Part shown: positions 6,949-15,263 of the stretch, piece by piece
Layout: the number at the start of each line of letters is the position of its first letter
How positions within the stretch are numbered: the stretch's first letter is position 1
Origin: CAYLNK01 sp964384675
GTDB taxonomy: Bacteria; Acidobacteriota; Thermoanaerobaculia; UBA5066
Length of the DNA: 15,622 nucleotides
NCBI GenBank assembly: GCA_964384675.1
Contig: CAYLNK010000138.1
Span: forward strand, 1-15,622
Reading direction: 5' to 3'
Translations under genes and position numbers: made by a program
The notes under the pieces: model-generated
Databases searched by the model: none
What the model was told of the DNA's origin: nothing
The model's input: the letters and a program-made list of their open reading frames with translations, nothing else

Positions 6949-8918
6949 GCAGAGAGACGCGCGACCTGCGAGTCCTGGTGGTGGAGGACTCCGAGGACGA
7001 CCTCGAGCTTCTCCTCCTCGAGCTGCGCCGCGGGGGCTGGCAGCCGGCGTACGAGCGCGTCGAAGCGCCCGCGGCTCTGCGCGAGGCGCTCGCGCGGCGG
7101 CGCTGGGACGTCGTCCTTTCCGACTACGCCATGCCGGCGTTCACCGGTCTCGACGCGTTCCGGATCGTCCGGGAGTCCGGGCTCGACCTCCCCTTCGTCC
7201 TGGTCTCGGGTACGGTGGGCGAGGAGCGCGCCGTCGCCGCGGTGAAGACCGGCATCCACGACTACCTCCTCAAGGGCCAGCTGACCCGGCTCGGCTCCGC
7301 GATCGAGCGCGAGCTCCGCGAGGCCGTGTCGCGGCGACGCCACGCCATCCAGTCCGCGGTCACGCACGTGCTCGCCACGCTCCGGACGACGGCCGAGGTG
7401 ACCGGGCCGCTATTGACGGCGATCGGCGTTCCGATGGGCTGGGCCGACGCCGAGCTCTGGCTCACGGGGGACGAAGGCACGCTCGTGCGGGTCGCGACGT
7501 GGTCTCCGGACGGGGGCGATCCGACGTCTCCCACGGGGAACGTGGGCCTCGCGGGGCGCGTCCTGGCCTCCGGCGGGCCCGTGGTTGAGGCGGCCCCGGG
7601 CGCGGCGGCCCTCGGCTTTCCGATCGAGCACGGCGGCGTCGCGATCGGCGCGGTGACCGGGCGTCCCGATCTGAAGGCGCCTCCCGCGGGCCCGCTCCTC
7701 GACACCCTGCTCGGCGTCGGGATCCAGATCGGCGAGTGTGTGGCCCGCCAGCGCGCGGAGCGCCAGCTCCAGGAGAGCGAGCAGCGATATCGCTCGCTGG
7801 TCGGGTCGCTCCCCGTCGGAGTCGTGCTCGTCGACGCCGGCCTCGTGGTGCGGGCCATGAACCCGGCGGCGGAGCGGATCCTCGAGCTGTCGGCGGCCGA
7901 CCTCGTCGGCCGAGCCCCGCTGCCCGACCCGGCCTGCGACGCCGACGGCGCTCCGCTACGGCCCGAGGACGCGCCGGCGCGGCGCACGCTCGCGACGGGC
8001 CGCCCCGTCGCAGACGCCGTGCTCGGATTCGACGCTCCGGCCAGGGCACGCCGCTGGATCTCGATGAACGCCGAGCCGCTCGTCTCTCCGGGCGCGACGG
8101 CGCCCGGCCGTGTCGTCGTGTCGTTCACCGACGTGACCCAGAAGAGGCTCCTCGAGGAGCAGCTGCGCCAGGCGCAGAAGATGGAGGCGCTCGGACGCCT
8201 GGCCGGCGGCGTCGCGCACGATTTCAACAACATCCTCACCACGATCCTCGGATTCAGCGAGCTCCTCCTGGCGAGCCTCCCGCCCGCCTCCCCGATGACC
8301 GAGGACCTCTCGGAGATCCACAAGGCCGGAGAGCGCGCGGCGGCCCTGACCCGGCAGCTCCTGTCGTTCAGCCGCCGGCAGGCGATCGAGCCCACGCTCC
8401 TCGACCTGAACGCCCTCGCCACCGACCTCGAGAGGATGCTGCGCCGCCTCGTCCTCGGATCGGTGGAGATCCGCCTCGGGCTGGAGCCCGGCCTCGGCCT
8501 CGTCCGGGCCGACCGGGGACAGCTCGAGCAGGTCGTCATGAACCTCGTGGTCAACGCCTCGGACGCCATGCCGGCGGGGGGCACGCTCACGATGAGGTCG
8601 GGCAACGTGGACCTGGAGGAGGCCTGGGAGCTCCAGCACCTCGACCTCGAGGCGGGCCGATACGTCAAGCTCTCGGTCACCGACACGGGGACCGGGATGC
8701 CGCCGGAGATCCTCGAGCACGTGTTCGAGCCGTTCTTCACGACGAAGGGCCCCGGCAAGGGCACCGGTCTCGGGCTGGCGACCGTCTACGGCATCGTCAA
8801 GCAGGCGGGCGGCCTCATCACGGTGGAGAGCGAGGTCGGGCAGGGGACGACGTTCACCGTCTACCTGCCGCGAGTCGCCGCCGACTCCGGCGAGGTGAAC
8901 GGCGCGGGCGCCACCTGA
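6945..8918 (+). CDS. REC-GAF-PAS histidine kinase
   Basis: The 657-residue protein has no membrane segment and is predicted cytoplasmic. Domains in order: REC (about 8-125; acidic E14-D15, phosphoacceptor D60 in LSDYAMP, K110), a GAF-like sensor (about 138-270, diverged), PAS (about 281-398), HisKA with the H-box LAGGVAHDFNN (phosphoacceptor H425) and HATPase (N-box with N533 and N537, G1 DTGTGM at 580-585, F-box FEPFFTTK, G2 GKGTGLGLA near 605). This N-terminal REC arrangement lets phosphorylation by another kinase tune the sensor kinase. All catalytic motifs look intact. The ATG overlaps the previous response regulator's stop by 4 nt, which indicates coupled translation and a shared pathway. 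The signal sensed cannot be read from the sequence, and there is no output domain or DNA-binding regulator nearby. Confidence 0.94.
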   Translation: MSRETRDLRVLVVEDSEDDLELLLLELRRGGWQPAYERVEAPAALREALARRRWDVVLSDYAMPAFTGLDAFRIVRESGLDLPFVLVSGTVGEERAVAAVKTGIHDYLLKGQLTRLGSAIERELREAVSRRRHAIQSAVTHVLATLRTTAEVTGPLLTAIGVPMGWADAELWLTGDEGTLVRVATWSPDGGDPTSPTGNVGLAGRVLASGGPVVEAAPGAAALGFPIEHGGVAIGAVTGRPDLKAPPAGPLLDTLLGVGIQIGECVARQRAERQLQESEQRYRSLVGSLPVGVVLVDAGLVVRAMNPAAERILELSAADLVGRAPLPDPACDADGAPLRPEDAPARRTLATGRPVADAVLGFDAPARARRWISMNAEPLVSPGATAPGRVVVSFTDVTQKRLLEEQLRQAQKMEALGRLAGGVAHDFNNILTTILGFSELLLASLPPASPMTEDLSEIHKAGERAAALTRQLLSFSRRQAIEPTLLDLNALATDLERMLRRLVLGSVEIRLGLEPGLGLVRADRGQLEQVVMNLVVNASDAMPAGGTLTMRSGNVDLEEAWELQHLDLEAGRYVKLSVTDTGTGMPPEILEHVFEPFFTTKGPGKGTGLGLATVYGIVKQAGGLITVESEVGQGTTFTVYLPRVAADSGEVNGAGAT

Positions 8919-8923
8919 CCCAG

Positions 8924-8971
8924 CCGCGCTCGACCGCCTCTCGACCGAGAGGCCGTAGACGCCGAGCGCGG
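8924..8971. terminator. Nested hairpin between convergent genes
   Basis: An outer stem CCGCGCTCG (8924-8932) pairs with CGAGCGCGG (8963-8971), and inside it GCCTCTC (8936-8942) pairs with GAGAGGC (8947-8953) around a GACC loop. It fills the 61-nt gap between the kinase stop (8918) and the ABC permease stop (8980, opposite strand), so it probably ends transcription from both sides. No T run follows either arm, so an intrinsic terminator of the standard type is not shown. Confidence 0.6.
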
Positions 8972-8979
8972 TGACCCGT

Positions 8980-10029
8980 TCACGACCAGCGGAAGATCCG
9001 GAGCGCGACCGCGAAGCTGACGAGCCCCCACCCGAGCATCACGACGAGCTGGGGGAGCGCGTCGACGAGCGGACGCCCCTCGTTCATCACCAGGCGGAGG
9101 CCGTCGTTCAGCGCGGTGAGCGGCAAAGCCTTGATCGCTGGCTGGAGGGCCTCCGGGAAGCGCTCCGACGAGAAGAACGTCCCCGAGAGGAGCCACATCG
9201 GCAGCATCACGACGTTCATCAGGCCGCTCACCGCCTCGATCGTGCGGGCACGCGAGGCCACCAGGAGGCCCAGCCCCGAGAACGTCAGGCCGCCGGTGAC
9301 GGCGACCGCCGCGAGCGCCCCGAGGGACCCGTGCACGCCGACGCCGAACGCGAGCCAGCCGAATCCGACGAGGCACGCCACCTCGATCACGACGAACGCG
9401 AGCCGGAAGAGGACCTGCGCCAGCAGGTAGTCGCGCTTCCGCATCGGCGTCGCGAGGAGGCGTTTGAGGAGCTTGCGGGTGCGGGCGTTCACGATCGCGA
9501 AGCCGACGCCCCACATCCCGGTGCCCATCAGGTTCATCCCGACCAGCCCGGGGATCAGGAAGTCGATGTAGCGCGAGCCCTTCTCGGTCATCGCCACGTC
9601 GGTCGCGGGCACCAGGTCGCGCCGTCCCGCCGCCCGTTCGAGCGCGTCGATCACCTCGAGGCGGGCCGCGCGCGCGTCGGGACGCGTCGGATCGGAACGG
9701 AGCGTGAGCGGCACACCGCCCTCAGCGGCCTCCACGGCGAGCGACACTTTGCCCGTCCGTAGCGCCTGGCGTGCCGCGTCCGGGGCGAGGACCCGTGGCA
9801 GGAGCGCGGGGGAACGGGAGAGCACACTCTCGATCTCCCGCGCGCGGGGTCCCTCGACCACGGCGACCGGGATCCGCTCCGGCGGCTTCTCGCGAAACGC
9901 CAGGCCGAGCGCCACGGCCATGAGGAGCGGGAACGCGAAGACCCAGAAGATCGCCTCCGGCTCGCGGAGGAACTCCTTCGTCCTCTGGACCGTCAGCTCG
10001 ACGAGCGCGGAGCGCGGGCGTTCAGGCAT
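8980..10029 (-). CDS. ABC-2 type transporter permease
   Basis: The 349-residue protein has one membrane helix near the N-terminus (about 28-45), a large extracytoplasmic domain (about 50-155) and five more helices (about 156-178, 205-228, 236-258, 266-286, 325-345). This six-helix layout with a large loop after the first helix is that of the ABC-2 exporter (YhfG/DrrB-like) permeases. The cytoplasmic loop NARTRKLLKRLLATPMRKRDYLLAQV (180-205) is the typical conserved segment before helix 3. It forms a transporter with the ATPase encoded just upstream; the genes overlap by 8 nt (10022-10029), so they are translated together. The substrate is unknown. It is the last gene of the leftward run that begins with the ATP-grasp system, which suggests export of something related to that system. 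That link is inferred from gene order only. Confidence 0.9.
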   Translation of the reverse strand: MPERPRSALVELTVQRTKEFLREPEAIFWVFAFPLLMAVALGLAFREKPPERIPVAVVEGPRAREIESVLSRSPALLPRVLAPDAARQALRTGKVSLAVEAAEGGVPLTLRSDPTRPDARAARLEVIDALERAAGRRDLVPATDVAMTEKGSRYIDFLIPGLVGMNLMGTGMWGVGFAIVNARTRKLLKRLLATPMRKRDYLLAQVLFRLAFVVIEVACLVGFGWLAFGVGVHGSLGALAAVAVTGGLTFSGLGLLVASRARTIEAVSGLMNVVMLPMWLLSGTFFSSERFPEALQPAIKALPLTALNDGLRLVMNEGRPLVDALPQLVVMLGWGLVSFAVALRIFRWS

Positions 10030-11041
10030 CGCGCAGCTCCCGGCCGGTCAGCGAGACGAACAGGTCCTCCAGCGTCGCCCGATGTGTCGAGAGGTGAACG
10101 AGCCGGGCACCGCCTCGTTCCACGGCGGCCAGGAGCGGCGGCACGCTCTCGACGAGCGACCCGACCGCGAGAGAGACGTTCGGCGGGCGCGGCCGGCAGT
10201 CCGTCACGCCGGGGAGCGCCCGCAGGAGGTCGTCGGGGAGCGGCGGCTCGCACTGGAACTCCACGACGTTCGCGGCGTGCAGCGACCCCACGAGCTCCGC
10301 CGGCGTGCCGAGCGCGATCACCTTGCCGTGGTCCACGATGGCGACGCGGTCGCAGAGCCGCTCCGCCTCGTCCATGTAGTGCGTCGTCAGCAGCACCGTC
10401 CCGCCCGCCTCCTTGAAGCGCACGATCTGGGCCCAGAGCTCGAGCCGGCTCTGCGGGTCGAGCCCCGTCGTCGGCTCGTCGAGGAACAGCAGCTCGGGCT
10501 CGCCCACGAGCGCGCAGGCGACCGCGAGCCTCTGCTTCTGGCCGCCCGACAGCTTGCCCACCCGGGCGTCGCGCTTCTCGTCGAGGGAGAGCTGCCGGAG
10601 GAGCTCGTCCACGTCGCGCCCGCTCCGGTAGAAGGAGCGGAAGAGGCGAAGCGTCTCGCGCACCGTGGCCTTGTCTCCGAGCTGCGTCTCCTGGAGCGAG
10701 ATGCCGAGGCGCTCGCGCAGCTCCGCGCCGTCGCTCCCCCACGTCTGCCCGAGCACCTCGATCGTCCCGCCGTCCGGCTCGAGGAGCCCCTCGAGCATCT
10801 CGATCGTCGTCGTCTTCCCGGCACCGTTCGGGCCGAGGAGGCCGAAGCACTCGCCGCGGCGCACCGCGAGGTCGAGGCCGTTCACGGCCACCACGTCGGC
10901 GAAGCGCTTCACGAGCCCGCGGCCGGCGAGGGCGAGGTCGGGAAGGGACTCGACGCCACCGTCGATCAGCGCTTGGGGCGTCGCGTCAAACCGCGCCGCG
11001 GGCACGGGCCGCCTCTCCGGCACGACGCAGCGAACCGCCAC
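10022..11041 (-). CDS. ABC transporter ATPase, export type
   Basis: The nucleotide-binding domain shows Walker A GPNGAGKT (70-77), Q-loop Q117, signature LSGGQ (164-168), Walker B LLFLDEP (184-190), D-loop GLDP and H-loop H221 (TTHYMDEAE). All residues needed for ATP hydrolysis are present. The sequence resembles the CcmA/DrrA group that drives ABC-2 permeases, and a C-terminal extension of about 85 residues follows the core. The annotated start is GTG at 11041. An in-frame GTG at 11005 has a better ribosome site (GGAGAGG, 6 nt away), so the first 12 residues may not be real. The gene begins 27 nt after the transglutaminase gene stop and overlaps the permease start, so it reads as part of the same operon. 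The TACACT box at 11048-11053 lacks a matching -35 and I do not call an internal promoter. Confidence 0.92.
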   Translation of the reverse strand: MAVRCVVPERRPVPAARFDATPQALIDGGVESLPDLALAGRGLVKRFADVVAVNGLDLAVRRGECFGLLGPNGAGKTTTIEMLEGLLEPDGGTIEVLGQTWGSDGAELRERLGISLQETQLGDKATVRETLRLFRSFYRSGRDVDELLRQLSLDEKRDARVGKLSGGQKQRLAVACALVGEPELLFLDEPTTGLDPQSRLELWAQIVRFKEAGGTVLLTTHYMDEAERLCDRVAIVDHGKVIALGTPAELVGSLHAANVVEFQCEPPLPDDLLRALPGVTDCRPRPPNVSLAVGSLVESVPPLLAAVERGGARLVHLSTHRATLEDLFVSLTGRELRDA

Positions 11042-11068
11042 GCCTTCAGTGTAGCGCCCGCCTCGGCT

Positions 11069-12811
11069 TCACTCCGCGGGCTCGACCCGCACCACCACGT
11101 CCAACGTCTCGGTGCCGCCGCCGACGTAGATCGTCCCCGAGGTGGGCGTGGCGTCGACGTAGTTGCGCCCCACCGCCACCCGCACGTGATCGGTCTGGGT
11201 CAGGACGCCGTTCGTCGGGTCGAAGCCCTTCCACCCCACCTCGGGGAGGTAGACCTGCACCCAGGCGTGCGACGCCTCGGCCTGCCGCTGGTTCGCGGCC
11301 TTGGGGCCGGTGTAGAGGTAGCCGCAGACGTAGCGCGCCGGCACGCCGAGGAGGCGCGCCAGGCAGATGAAGAGGTTGGTGAAGTCCTGGCAGACACCGC
11401 GCCGGTTCGCGTAGACGTCGAAGGCGGTGGTCAGGACCGTCGTCGAGCCCTGGCGGTACTCGTACTCCCGGAAGATCGAGCGGTTCAGGTCGAGGAGCGT
11501 CTCGAGGAGGTCGAAGTCGTTCCGCTTCACGAAGCTCATCGCGTAGTCGACCAGCTCGTTCAGCTCGCTCTCCGGCAGCTCGGGCGGCAGGAGGAACGGT
11601 TGCAGGATCTGGCGCTGCCACGGCATCCAGACGAGCGGGATCGTGGAGCGCGCGCGGAGCGGCCGGAAGCCGAGGGGGTCCACGTCGAGCGGCGTGACCG
11701 AGGAGCGCGCCTCGAGGACCAGCTCCCGGTACGGCCGCTCGATCAGCAGCCGGCGCGCCCGGTTCCCGAAGACGTCCTCGTACTCGCGCTGCTGCCCGTT
11801 CAGGAGCGGCTCGCCGTCCACCGTGATGGTGAGCGCGTGAGCGTGGAGCGTCTGGAGGTGGTCGTGCACCGGCACGAGGCGCAGGAGGTGCGTGCTCCTC
11901 TCCACGGGGCGGTCGTACCGGTAGACGGTGCGGTGGGTGACCTCGAGGCGGCGTGCCTCGGCGGCGGGACGCTCGTCCGGAGACGTCACGGGCTCGGCGG
12001 CCGCGGGCGCGTCGCTCGGCCCGATCTCGGCGCGGATCGCCCCCTGCCGGATCACGAGGAGATGCCCCGGCGGCACCGGCCGCCACGTCACCTCCGGCTG
12101 ACCCGCCACGTCGAGCGGATCCGAGCAGACGACGACGCCCTTGCGGCTCTTCACGCCGCGGCGGGTCAGGTCGACCTGCAGGTCGTCATCGCCGAACGAG
12201 ACCGCGGCGTACGGAGGCAGGAGCTCCCACAGGTACACCTTCCCCTCGCCGTCGCGGTCCGCGTAGACGAGGAGGTCCTGCCCGTCGGTGAGGAACGTCG
12301 TGAGCGTGCCGTGCGCGTCCAGCTCGTCGAACCAGCCGCGCAGCTCGCCGAGGTCGGCGTCGGCGAGCGTCCGCCAGCCGCGGGCGGCGATCCGGTCCAT
12401 CAGCTCGCAGAAGACGAGCTCGGTATCGGTCGTACCGACCGGCTCGAAGCGCGCGTCCTTCCCCAGCTCGATCCGGTGCTTCAGGCTGCCACCGTGCGCG
12501 AGCAGCCAGTCGCGCCCGCCCCAGCTGCGGCAGAACGGCTGCGTGTTCGCGTCGCTGACCGGCCCCCAGATGGCGATCCGGATGTGAAGGAGGAAGAGCG
12601 AAGACTCCAGATGCTCCCACGCTTTGACGAGCTCGCTCCGGATGCTGCCGTGCGGCGGCGTCGGCTCCTTCAGGACCGAGGCGGACGGGCCGCCTCCGGG
12701 GTAGTAGCCGATCCCCCAGCCGTCGGGCGGACGCCGCCCCGGCCGGAGGCAATGGAGGTCGAACGAGGGGGCGAGCTCGCCCTCGAACGAGATCGCGAGG
12801 TACCGCGGCAC
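11069..12811 (-). CDS. Fused class II glutamine-amidotransferase-like domain and transglutaminase
   Basis: The GTG at 12811 uses the last G of the upstream TAG stop (TAGTG, 1-nt overlap). Longer frames read into the alpha-E gene in another frame and are not credible. The 580-residue product has two halves. Residues 1-265 resemble a class II (Ntn) glutamine amidotransferase: DGWGIGYY (30-37), HIRIAIWG (76-83), NTQPF (89-93). The nucleophile Cys expected at position 2 is Pro (MPRYLAI), and the expected AHNG is AHGG (105-108), so the oxyanion-hole Asn is also gone. Residues 287-580 are a bacterial transglutaminase-like domain with triad C474 (RGVCQDF), H515 (SHAWVQV) and D531 (GFDPTNG). A linker (266-286) rich in Ala and Pro joins them. 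The transglutaminase half should act as a cysteine peptidase or amide transferase; the first half looks catalytically dead by the class II mechanism. Confidence 0.85.
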   Translation of the reverse strand: MPRYLAISFEGELAPSFDLHCLRPGRRPPDGWGIGYYPGGGPSASVLKEPTPPHGSIRSELVKAWEHLESSLFLLHIRIAIWGPVSDANTQPFCRSWGGRDWLLAHGGSLKHRIELGKDARFEPVGTTDTELVFCELMDRIAARGWRTLADADLGELRGWFDELDAHGTLTTFLTDGQDLLVYADRDGEGKVYLWELLPPYAAVSFGDDDLQVDLTRRGVKSRKGVVVCSDPLDVAGQPEVTWRPVPPGHLLVIRQGAIRAEIGPSDAPAAAEPVTSPDERPAAEARRLEVTHRTVYRYDRPVERSTHLLRLVPVHDHLQTLHAHALTITVDGEPLLNGQQREYEDVFGNRARRLLIERPYRELVLEARSSVTPLDVDPLGFRPLRARSTIPLVWMPWQRQILQPFLLPPELPESELNELVDYAMSFVKRNDFDLLETLLDLNRSIFREYEYRQGSTTVLTTAFDVYANRRGVCQDFTNLFICLARLLGVPARYVCGYLYTGPKAANQRQAEASHAWVQVYLPEVGWKGFDPTNGVLTQTDHVRVAVGRNYVDATPTSGTIYVGGGTETLDVVVRVEPAE

Positions 12812-13797
12812 TACTGGGCCTGCTCCTGGCCGGGGAGCGGACCCTGGCCCAGCATCTCGCGGCCCAGGTCCTGGCAGATCGCCCCGGTCTCGTCCACGAC
12901 GTGCGTCAGGAGGTCGTGGATTCCCGCCGACGACACCGGGCTGGAGGTCCGCTCCGCCAGCCACCGGTCGAGACGGGCCAGCCGCTCCAGCGTCTCGCCG
13001 CCCGGCAGCGCCGTCGCATCCGGCGGACGGATCGCCGCGAAGCGGCTGTACGCCGCGTGGACGCCGTACGCGACCGACTTCGGGAACGCCGGCTCGAAGA
13101 TCAGGAACGCGGCGACGGCGTCGCCGGTCACCCGGCCCTGGTTCCGCTTCATGAACGGCTCGAAGCCGGAGCAGGCGCGCAGGAGCGACAGCCAGAGCGC
13201 CGTCTCCACCACCTGGTGCGTCTTCTCGAGGAGCGTCAGCGCGTGGTGGTGGACGTCCACCACGCGGGCCGTCTGCCCCACCCGCTCCAGCAGCACGCCG
13301 AGCCAGATGAAGTTGAGCGGCGTCTCGTGGAGCATCGTGGAGCGGAGGTATCCCGCGACCAGCTGGCAGGCCGCGCGGACGCGGCGGTAGAAGCCGTAGC
13401 GGTGGTGGGCGTACTCGGCGCGGGCGGCGTCGCTCGCGATCCAGAGGTGGAGCTCGTTCACCGTCTCCCACACCTCGCTGCTGATCACCTCTCGGATGGA
13501 GCGGGCGTTCTCGCGCGCCGCCGCCACCGACCGCACGATCGACGAGAGGTTCCGCTCGTCCCACGTCATGTACGTCTGGACGGCCTCGCCGTCGCCGCCC
13601 GCGTCGGGTCCGAAGCGCTCGACGAACGCCGGCTCCTCGCCGCAGACGATGACGACGGGCAGCCAGCACTGCCGCGCGGTCAGCCCGGCGTCGAGGGCCA
13701 GGTAGTTGCGCGTCACGAAGAGGAGCCGCGCCGTGGCCTCCGCCCTCTCGAGGTACCGCCCGAGCCAGAAGCAGTGGTCGGCGACGCGCGAGATCAC
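12811..13797 (-). CDS. Alpha-E domain protein of the ATP-grasp peptide-ligase system
   Basis: The 328-residue alpha-helical protein starts VISRVADHCFWLGRYLERAE, matching the usual alpha-E opening (SRVAD.LYW.GRYLERAE) with a GTG start at 13797 that overlaps the upstream stop (GTGA, 13794-13797). A longer upstream extension is out of character for the family. Repeating E-R motifs that give the family its name are seen at RYLERAEATARL, ENARSIRE and LLERVGQTARVVDV, with HETPLNFIWLGV before the last. Alpha-E proteins (COG2307 type) occur beside circularly permuted ATP-grasp ligases and transglutaminases and are thought to be a scaffold or enzyme of the same pathway; their exact reaction is not established. 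Here it is directly between the two, overlapping the fusion gene by 1 nt. Confidence 0.9.
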   Translation of the reverse strand: MISRVADHCFWLGRYLERAEATARLLFVTRNYLALDAGLTARQCWLPVVIVCGEEPAFVERFGPDAGGDGEAVQTYMTWDERNLSSIVRSVAAARENARSIREVISSEVWETVNELHLWIASDAARAEYAHHRYGFYRRVRAACQLVAGYLRSTMLHETPLNFIWLGVLLERVGQTARVVDVHHHALTLLEKTHQVVETALWLSLLRACSGFEPFMKRNQGRVTGDAVAAFLIFEPAFPKSVAYGVHAAYSRFAAIRPPDATALPGGETLERLARLDRWLAERTSSPVSSAGIHDLLTHVVDETGAICQDLGREMLGQGPLPGQEQAQ

Positions 13798-15263
13798 CGG
13801 GCCTCCTGCTGCACCCAGGTGTCCTTCGAGCCGCCCCCCTGCGACGAGTTGACGACGTAGGAGCCGGCCACCAGGGCGACGCGCGTCAGTCCGCCCGGCA
13901 GCACCCACGGTCCGTCGGGCCCGGTCAGGACGTACGGCCGGAGGTCGACGCGGCGCGCCTCCATTCGCCCCGCCGCGGGATCCCAGGTCGGGCAGGTCGA
14001 GAGCTCGATGCGCGGCTGGGCGATGTACTTGCGCGGGTCGGCTTCGATCCTCTTCCGGAACTCCTCGCGCTCGGCGGCCGTCGACTGCGGGCCCATCAGC
14101 ATCCCGTAGCCGCCCGACTCGTCCACGGCTTTCACGACCAGCTCGCCGAGGTGGTCGAGGACGTAGCGGCGGTCGTCCTCGCGGAGGCAGACGAACGTCG
14201 GCACCTGCGCCAGGACCGGCGCCTCGTCCAGGTAGAAGCGGACCATGTCCGGCACGAACGGGTAGAGCGCCTTGTCGTCCACGACGCCGTTCCCCGGCGC
14301 GTTCGCGAGGGTGACGTTGCCCGCCGCCCAGGCGCGCATCAGCCCGCGCACGCCGAGCACGCTGTCGGGGCGGAACACCTCGGGGTCGAGGAACGCCTCG
14401 TCGGTGCGGCGGTAGATCACGTCGACGCGCCGCGGCCCGCGGGTGGTGCGCGCGTAGACGACGTCCCCCGACACGAAGAGGTCCGGCGCCTGCACCAGCT
14501 CCACGCCCATCTGCCTCGCCAGGAAGCTGTGCTCGAAGTACGCGGAGTTGTACGGCCCCGGCGTCAGCACGACCACCGTCGACTTCTCGGGGTCCCGCGG
14601 GGAGACCGAACGGAGCGTCTCGGCGAGGCGGGCCGCGTAGTGGTCGACGCGGTGGACGCGCGCCTCCTCGAAGAGGCGCGGGAAGACGCGTTTGGTGACC
14701 AGCCGGTTCTCCAGCACGTACGAGACGCCGGACGGCGTCCTCACGTTGTCCTCCAGCACGCGGAAGACGCCGGCGGAGTCCCGGATCAGGTCGATGCCGG
14801 CGATCTCCACCCGCACGCCGCCCGGCGGGCGGATGCCGCAGAGCTGCGGCAGGAAGTGCTTCGCCCCCTCGACCATCTCGCGCGGGACGACCCCTTCGTC
14901 GAGGATCCGCTGCGGGCCGTAGACGTCGTCCAGGAAGAGCCCCAGCGCGCGCACCCGCTGCTCCAGGCCGAGCGCGAGGTGCGACCAGTCGCGCGCGGAG
15001 ACGATCCGCGGCACGAGGTCGAACGGGAAGATCTTCTCGGTGCCGCGATCGTCGGCGTAGACGGAGAACGTGACGCCCTGGCTCAGGAGCGCGAGCTCGG
15101 CCAGCGACTGGCTCTTCGCGAAGTCTTCGGGTGTTCCGGAGCCGAGCCGTGCGACGGTGGCCGCGAACTCGGGCCGCGCCTCTCCGTGCGCGCCGAACAG
15201 CTCGTCGTACGTGGCGGGCGGCGGCTCGTAGCCGTCGAAGAGGCTGGGCCCGTCCGCGCTCAT
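13794..15263 (-). CDS. Circularly permuted ATP-grasp protein (COG2308 type)
   Basis: The 489-residue length is normal for this family. Recognisable segments include LEDNVRTPSGVSYVLENR (170-187), TPGPYNSAYFEHSFLAR (234-250), DVIYRRTDE (281-289), a NAPGNGVVDDKALYPFVP run (321-338), VVKAVDESGGYGM (377-389) and the terminal SSQGGGSKDTWV (473-484). Such proteins are predicted amide-bond-forming ligases, using ATP to activate a carboxylate for joining to an amine, and work with alpha-E and transglutaminase partners to make a peptide or modify a protein. The exact substrates are unknown. The ATG at 15263 overlaps the upstream gene stop (ATGA, 15260-15263) and its own stop overlaps the alpha-E start, so it is the second gene of a coupled operon. 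The catalytic acid and basic residues appear present, so I expect it to be active. Confidence 0.93.
   Translation of the reverse strand: MSADGPSLFDGYEPPPATYDELFGAHGEARPEFAATVARLGSGTPEDFAKSQSLAELALLSQGVTFSVYADDRGTEKIFPFDLVPRIVSARDWSHLALGLEQRVRALGLFLDDVYGPQRILDEGVVPREMVEGAKHFLPQLCGIRPPGGVRVEIAGIDLIRDSAGVFRVLEDNVRTPSGVSYVLENRLVTKRVFPRLFEEARVHRVDHYAARLAETLRSVSPRDPEKSTVVVLTPGPYNSAYFEHSFLARQMGVELVQAPDLFVSGDVVYARTTRGPRRVDVIYRRTDEAFLDPEVFRPDSVLGVRGLMRAWAAGNVTLANAPGNGVVDDKALYPFVPDMVRFYLDEAPVLAQVPTFVCLREDDRRYVLDHLGELVVKAVDESGGYGMLMGPQSTAAEREEFRKRIEADPRKYIAQPRIELSTCPTWDPAAGRMEARRVDLRPYVLTGPDGPWVLPGGLTRVALVAGSYVVNSSQGGGSKDTWVQQEAR

Noticed and set aside
7262..8764. 500-codon - strand frame opposite the histidine kinase
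   Set aside because: Ser/Arg/Pro-rich shadow frame without motifs; the + strand kinase has all catalytic boxes.
11048..11053. TACACT -10-like box upstream of the ABC ATPase on the - strand
   Set aside because: No -35-like sequence at 16-18 nt; the sequence at 11071-11076 reads CGGAGT, so an internal promoter is not supported.
9704..13390. Open + strand frame of 1228 codons
   Set aside because: It lies antisense to the ABC, fusion and alpha-E genes, is Arg/Glu/His/Val-rich without domains, and is the expected shadow frame of high-GC coding DNA.
12812..13669. N-terminal extension of the fusion gene up to 13669
   Set aside because: It reads the alpha-E gene in another frame, has low-complexity Arg/Pro/Gly content, and the TAGTG overlap gives a natural start at 12811.
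13798..13908. N-terminal extension of the alpha-E protein
   Set aside because: The family starts with (V/M)xSRVAD; the extension reads ATP-grasp codons in another frame and the GTGA overlap explains the start at 13797.
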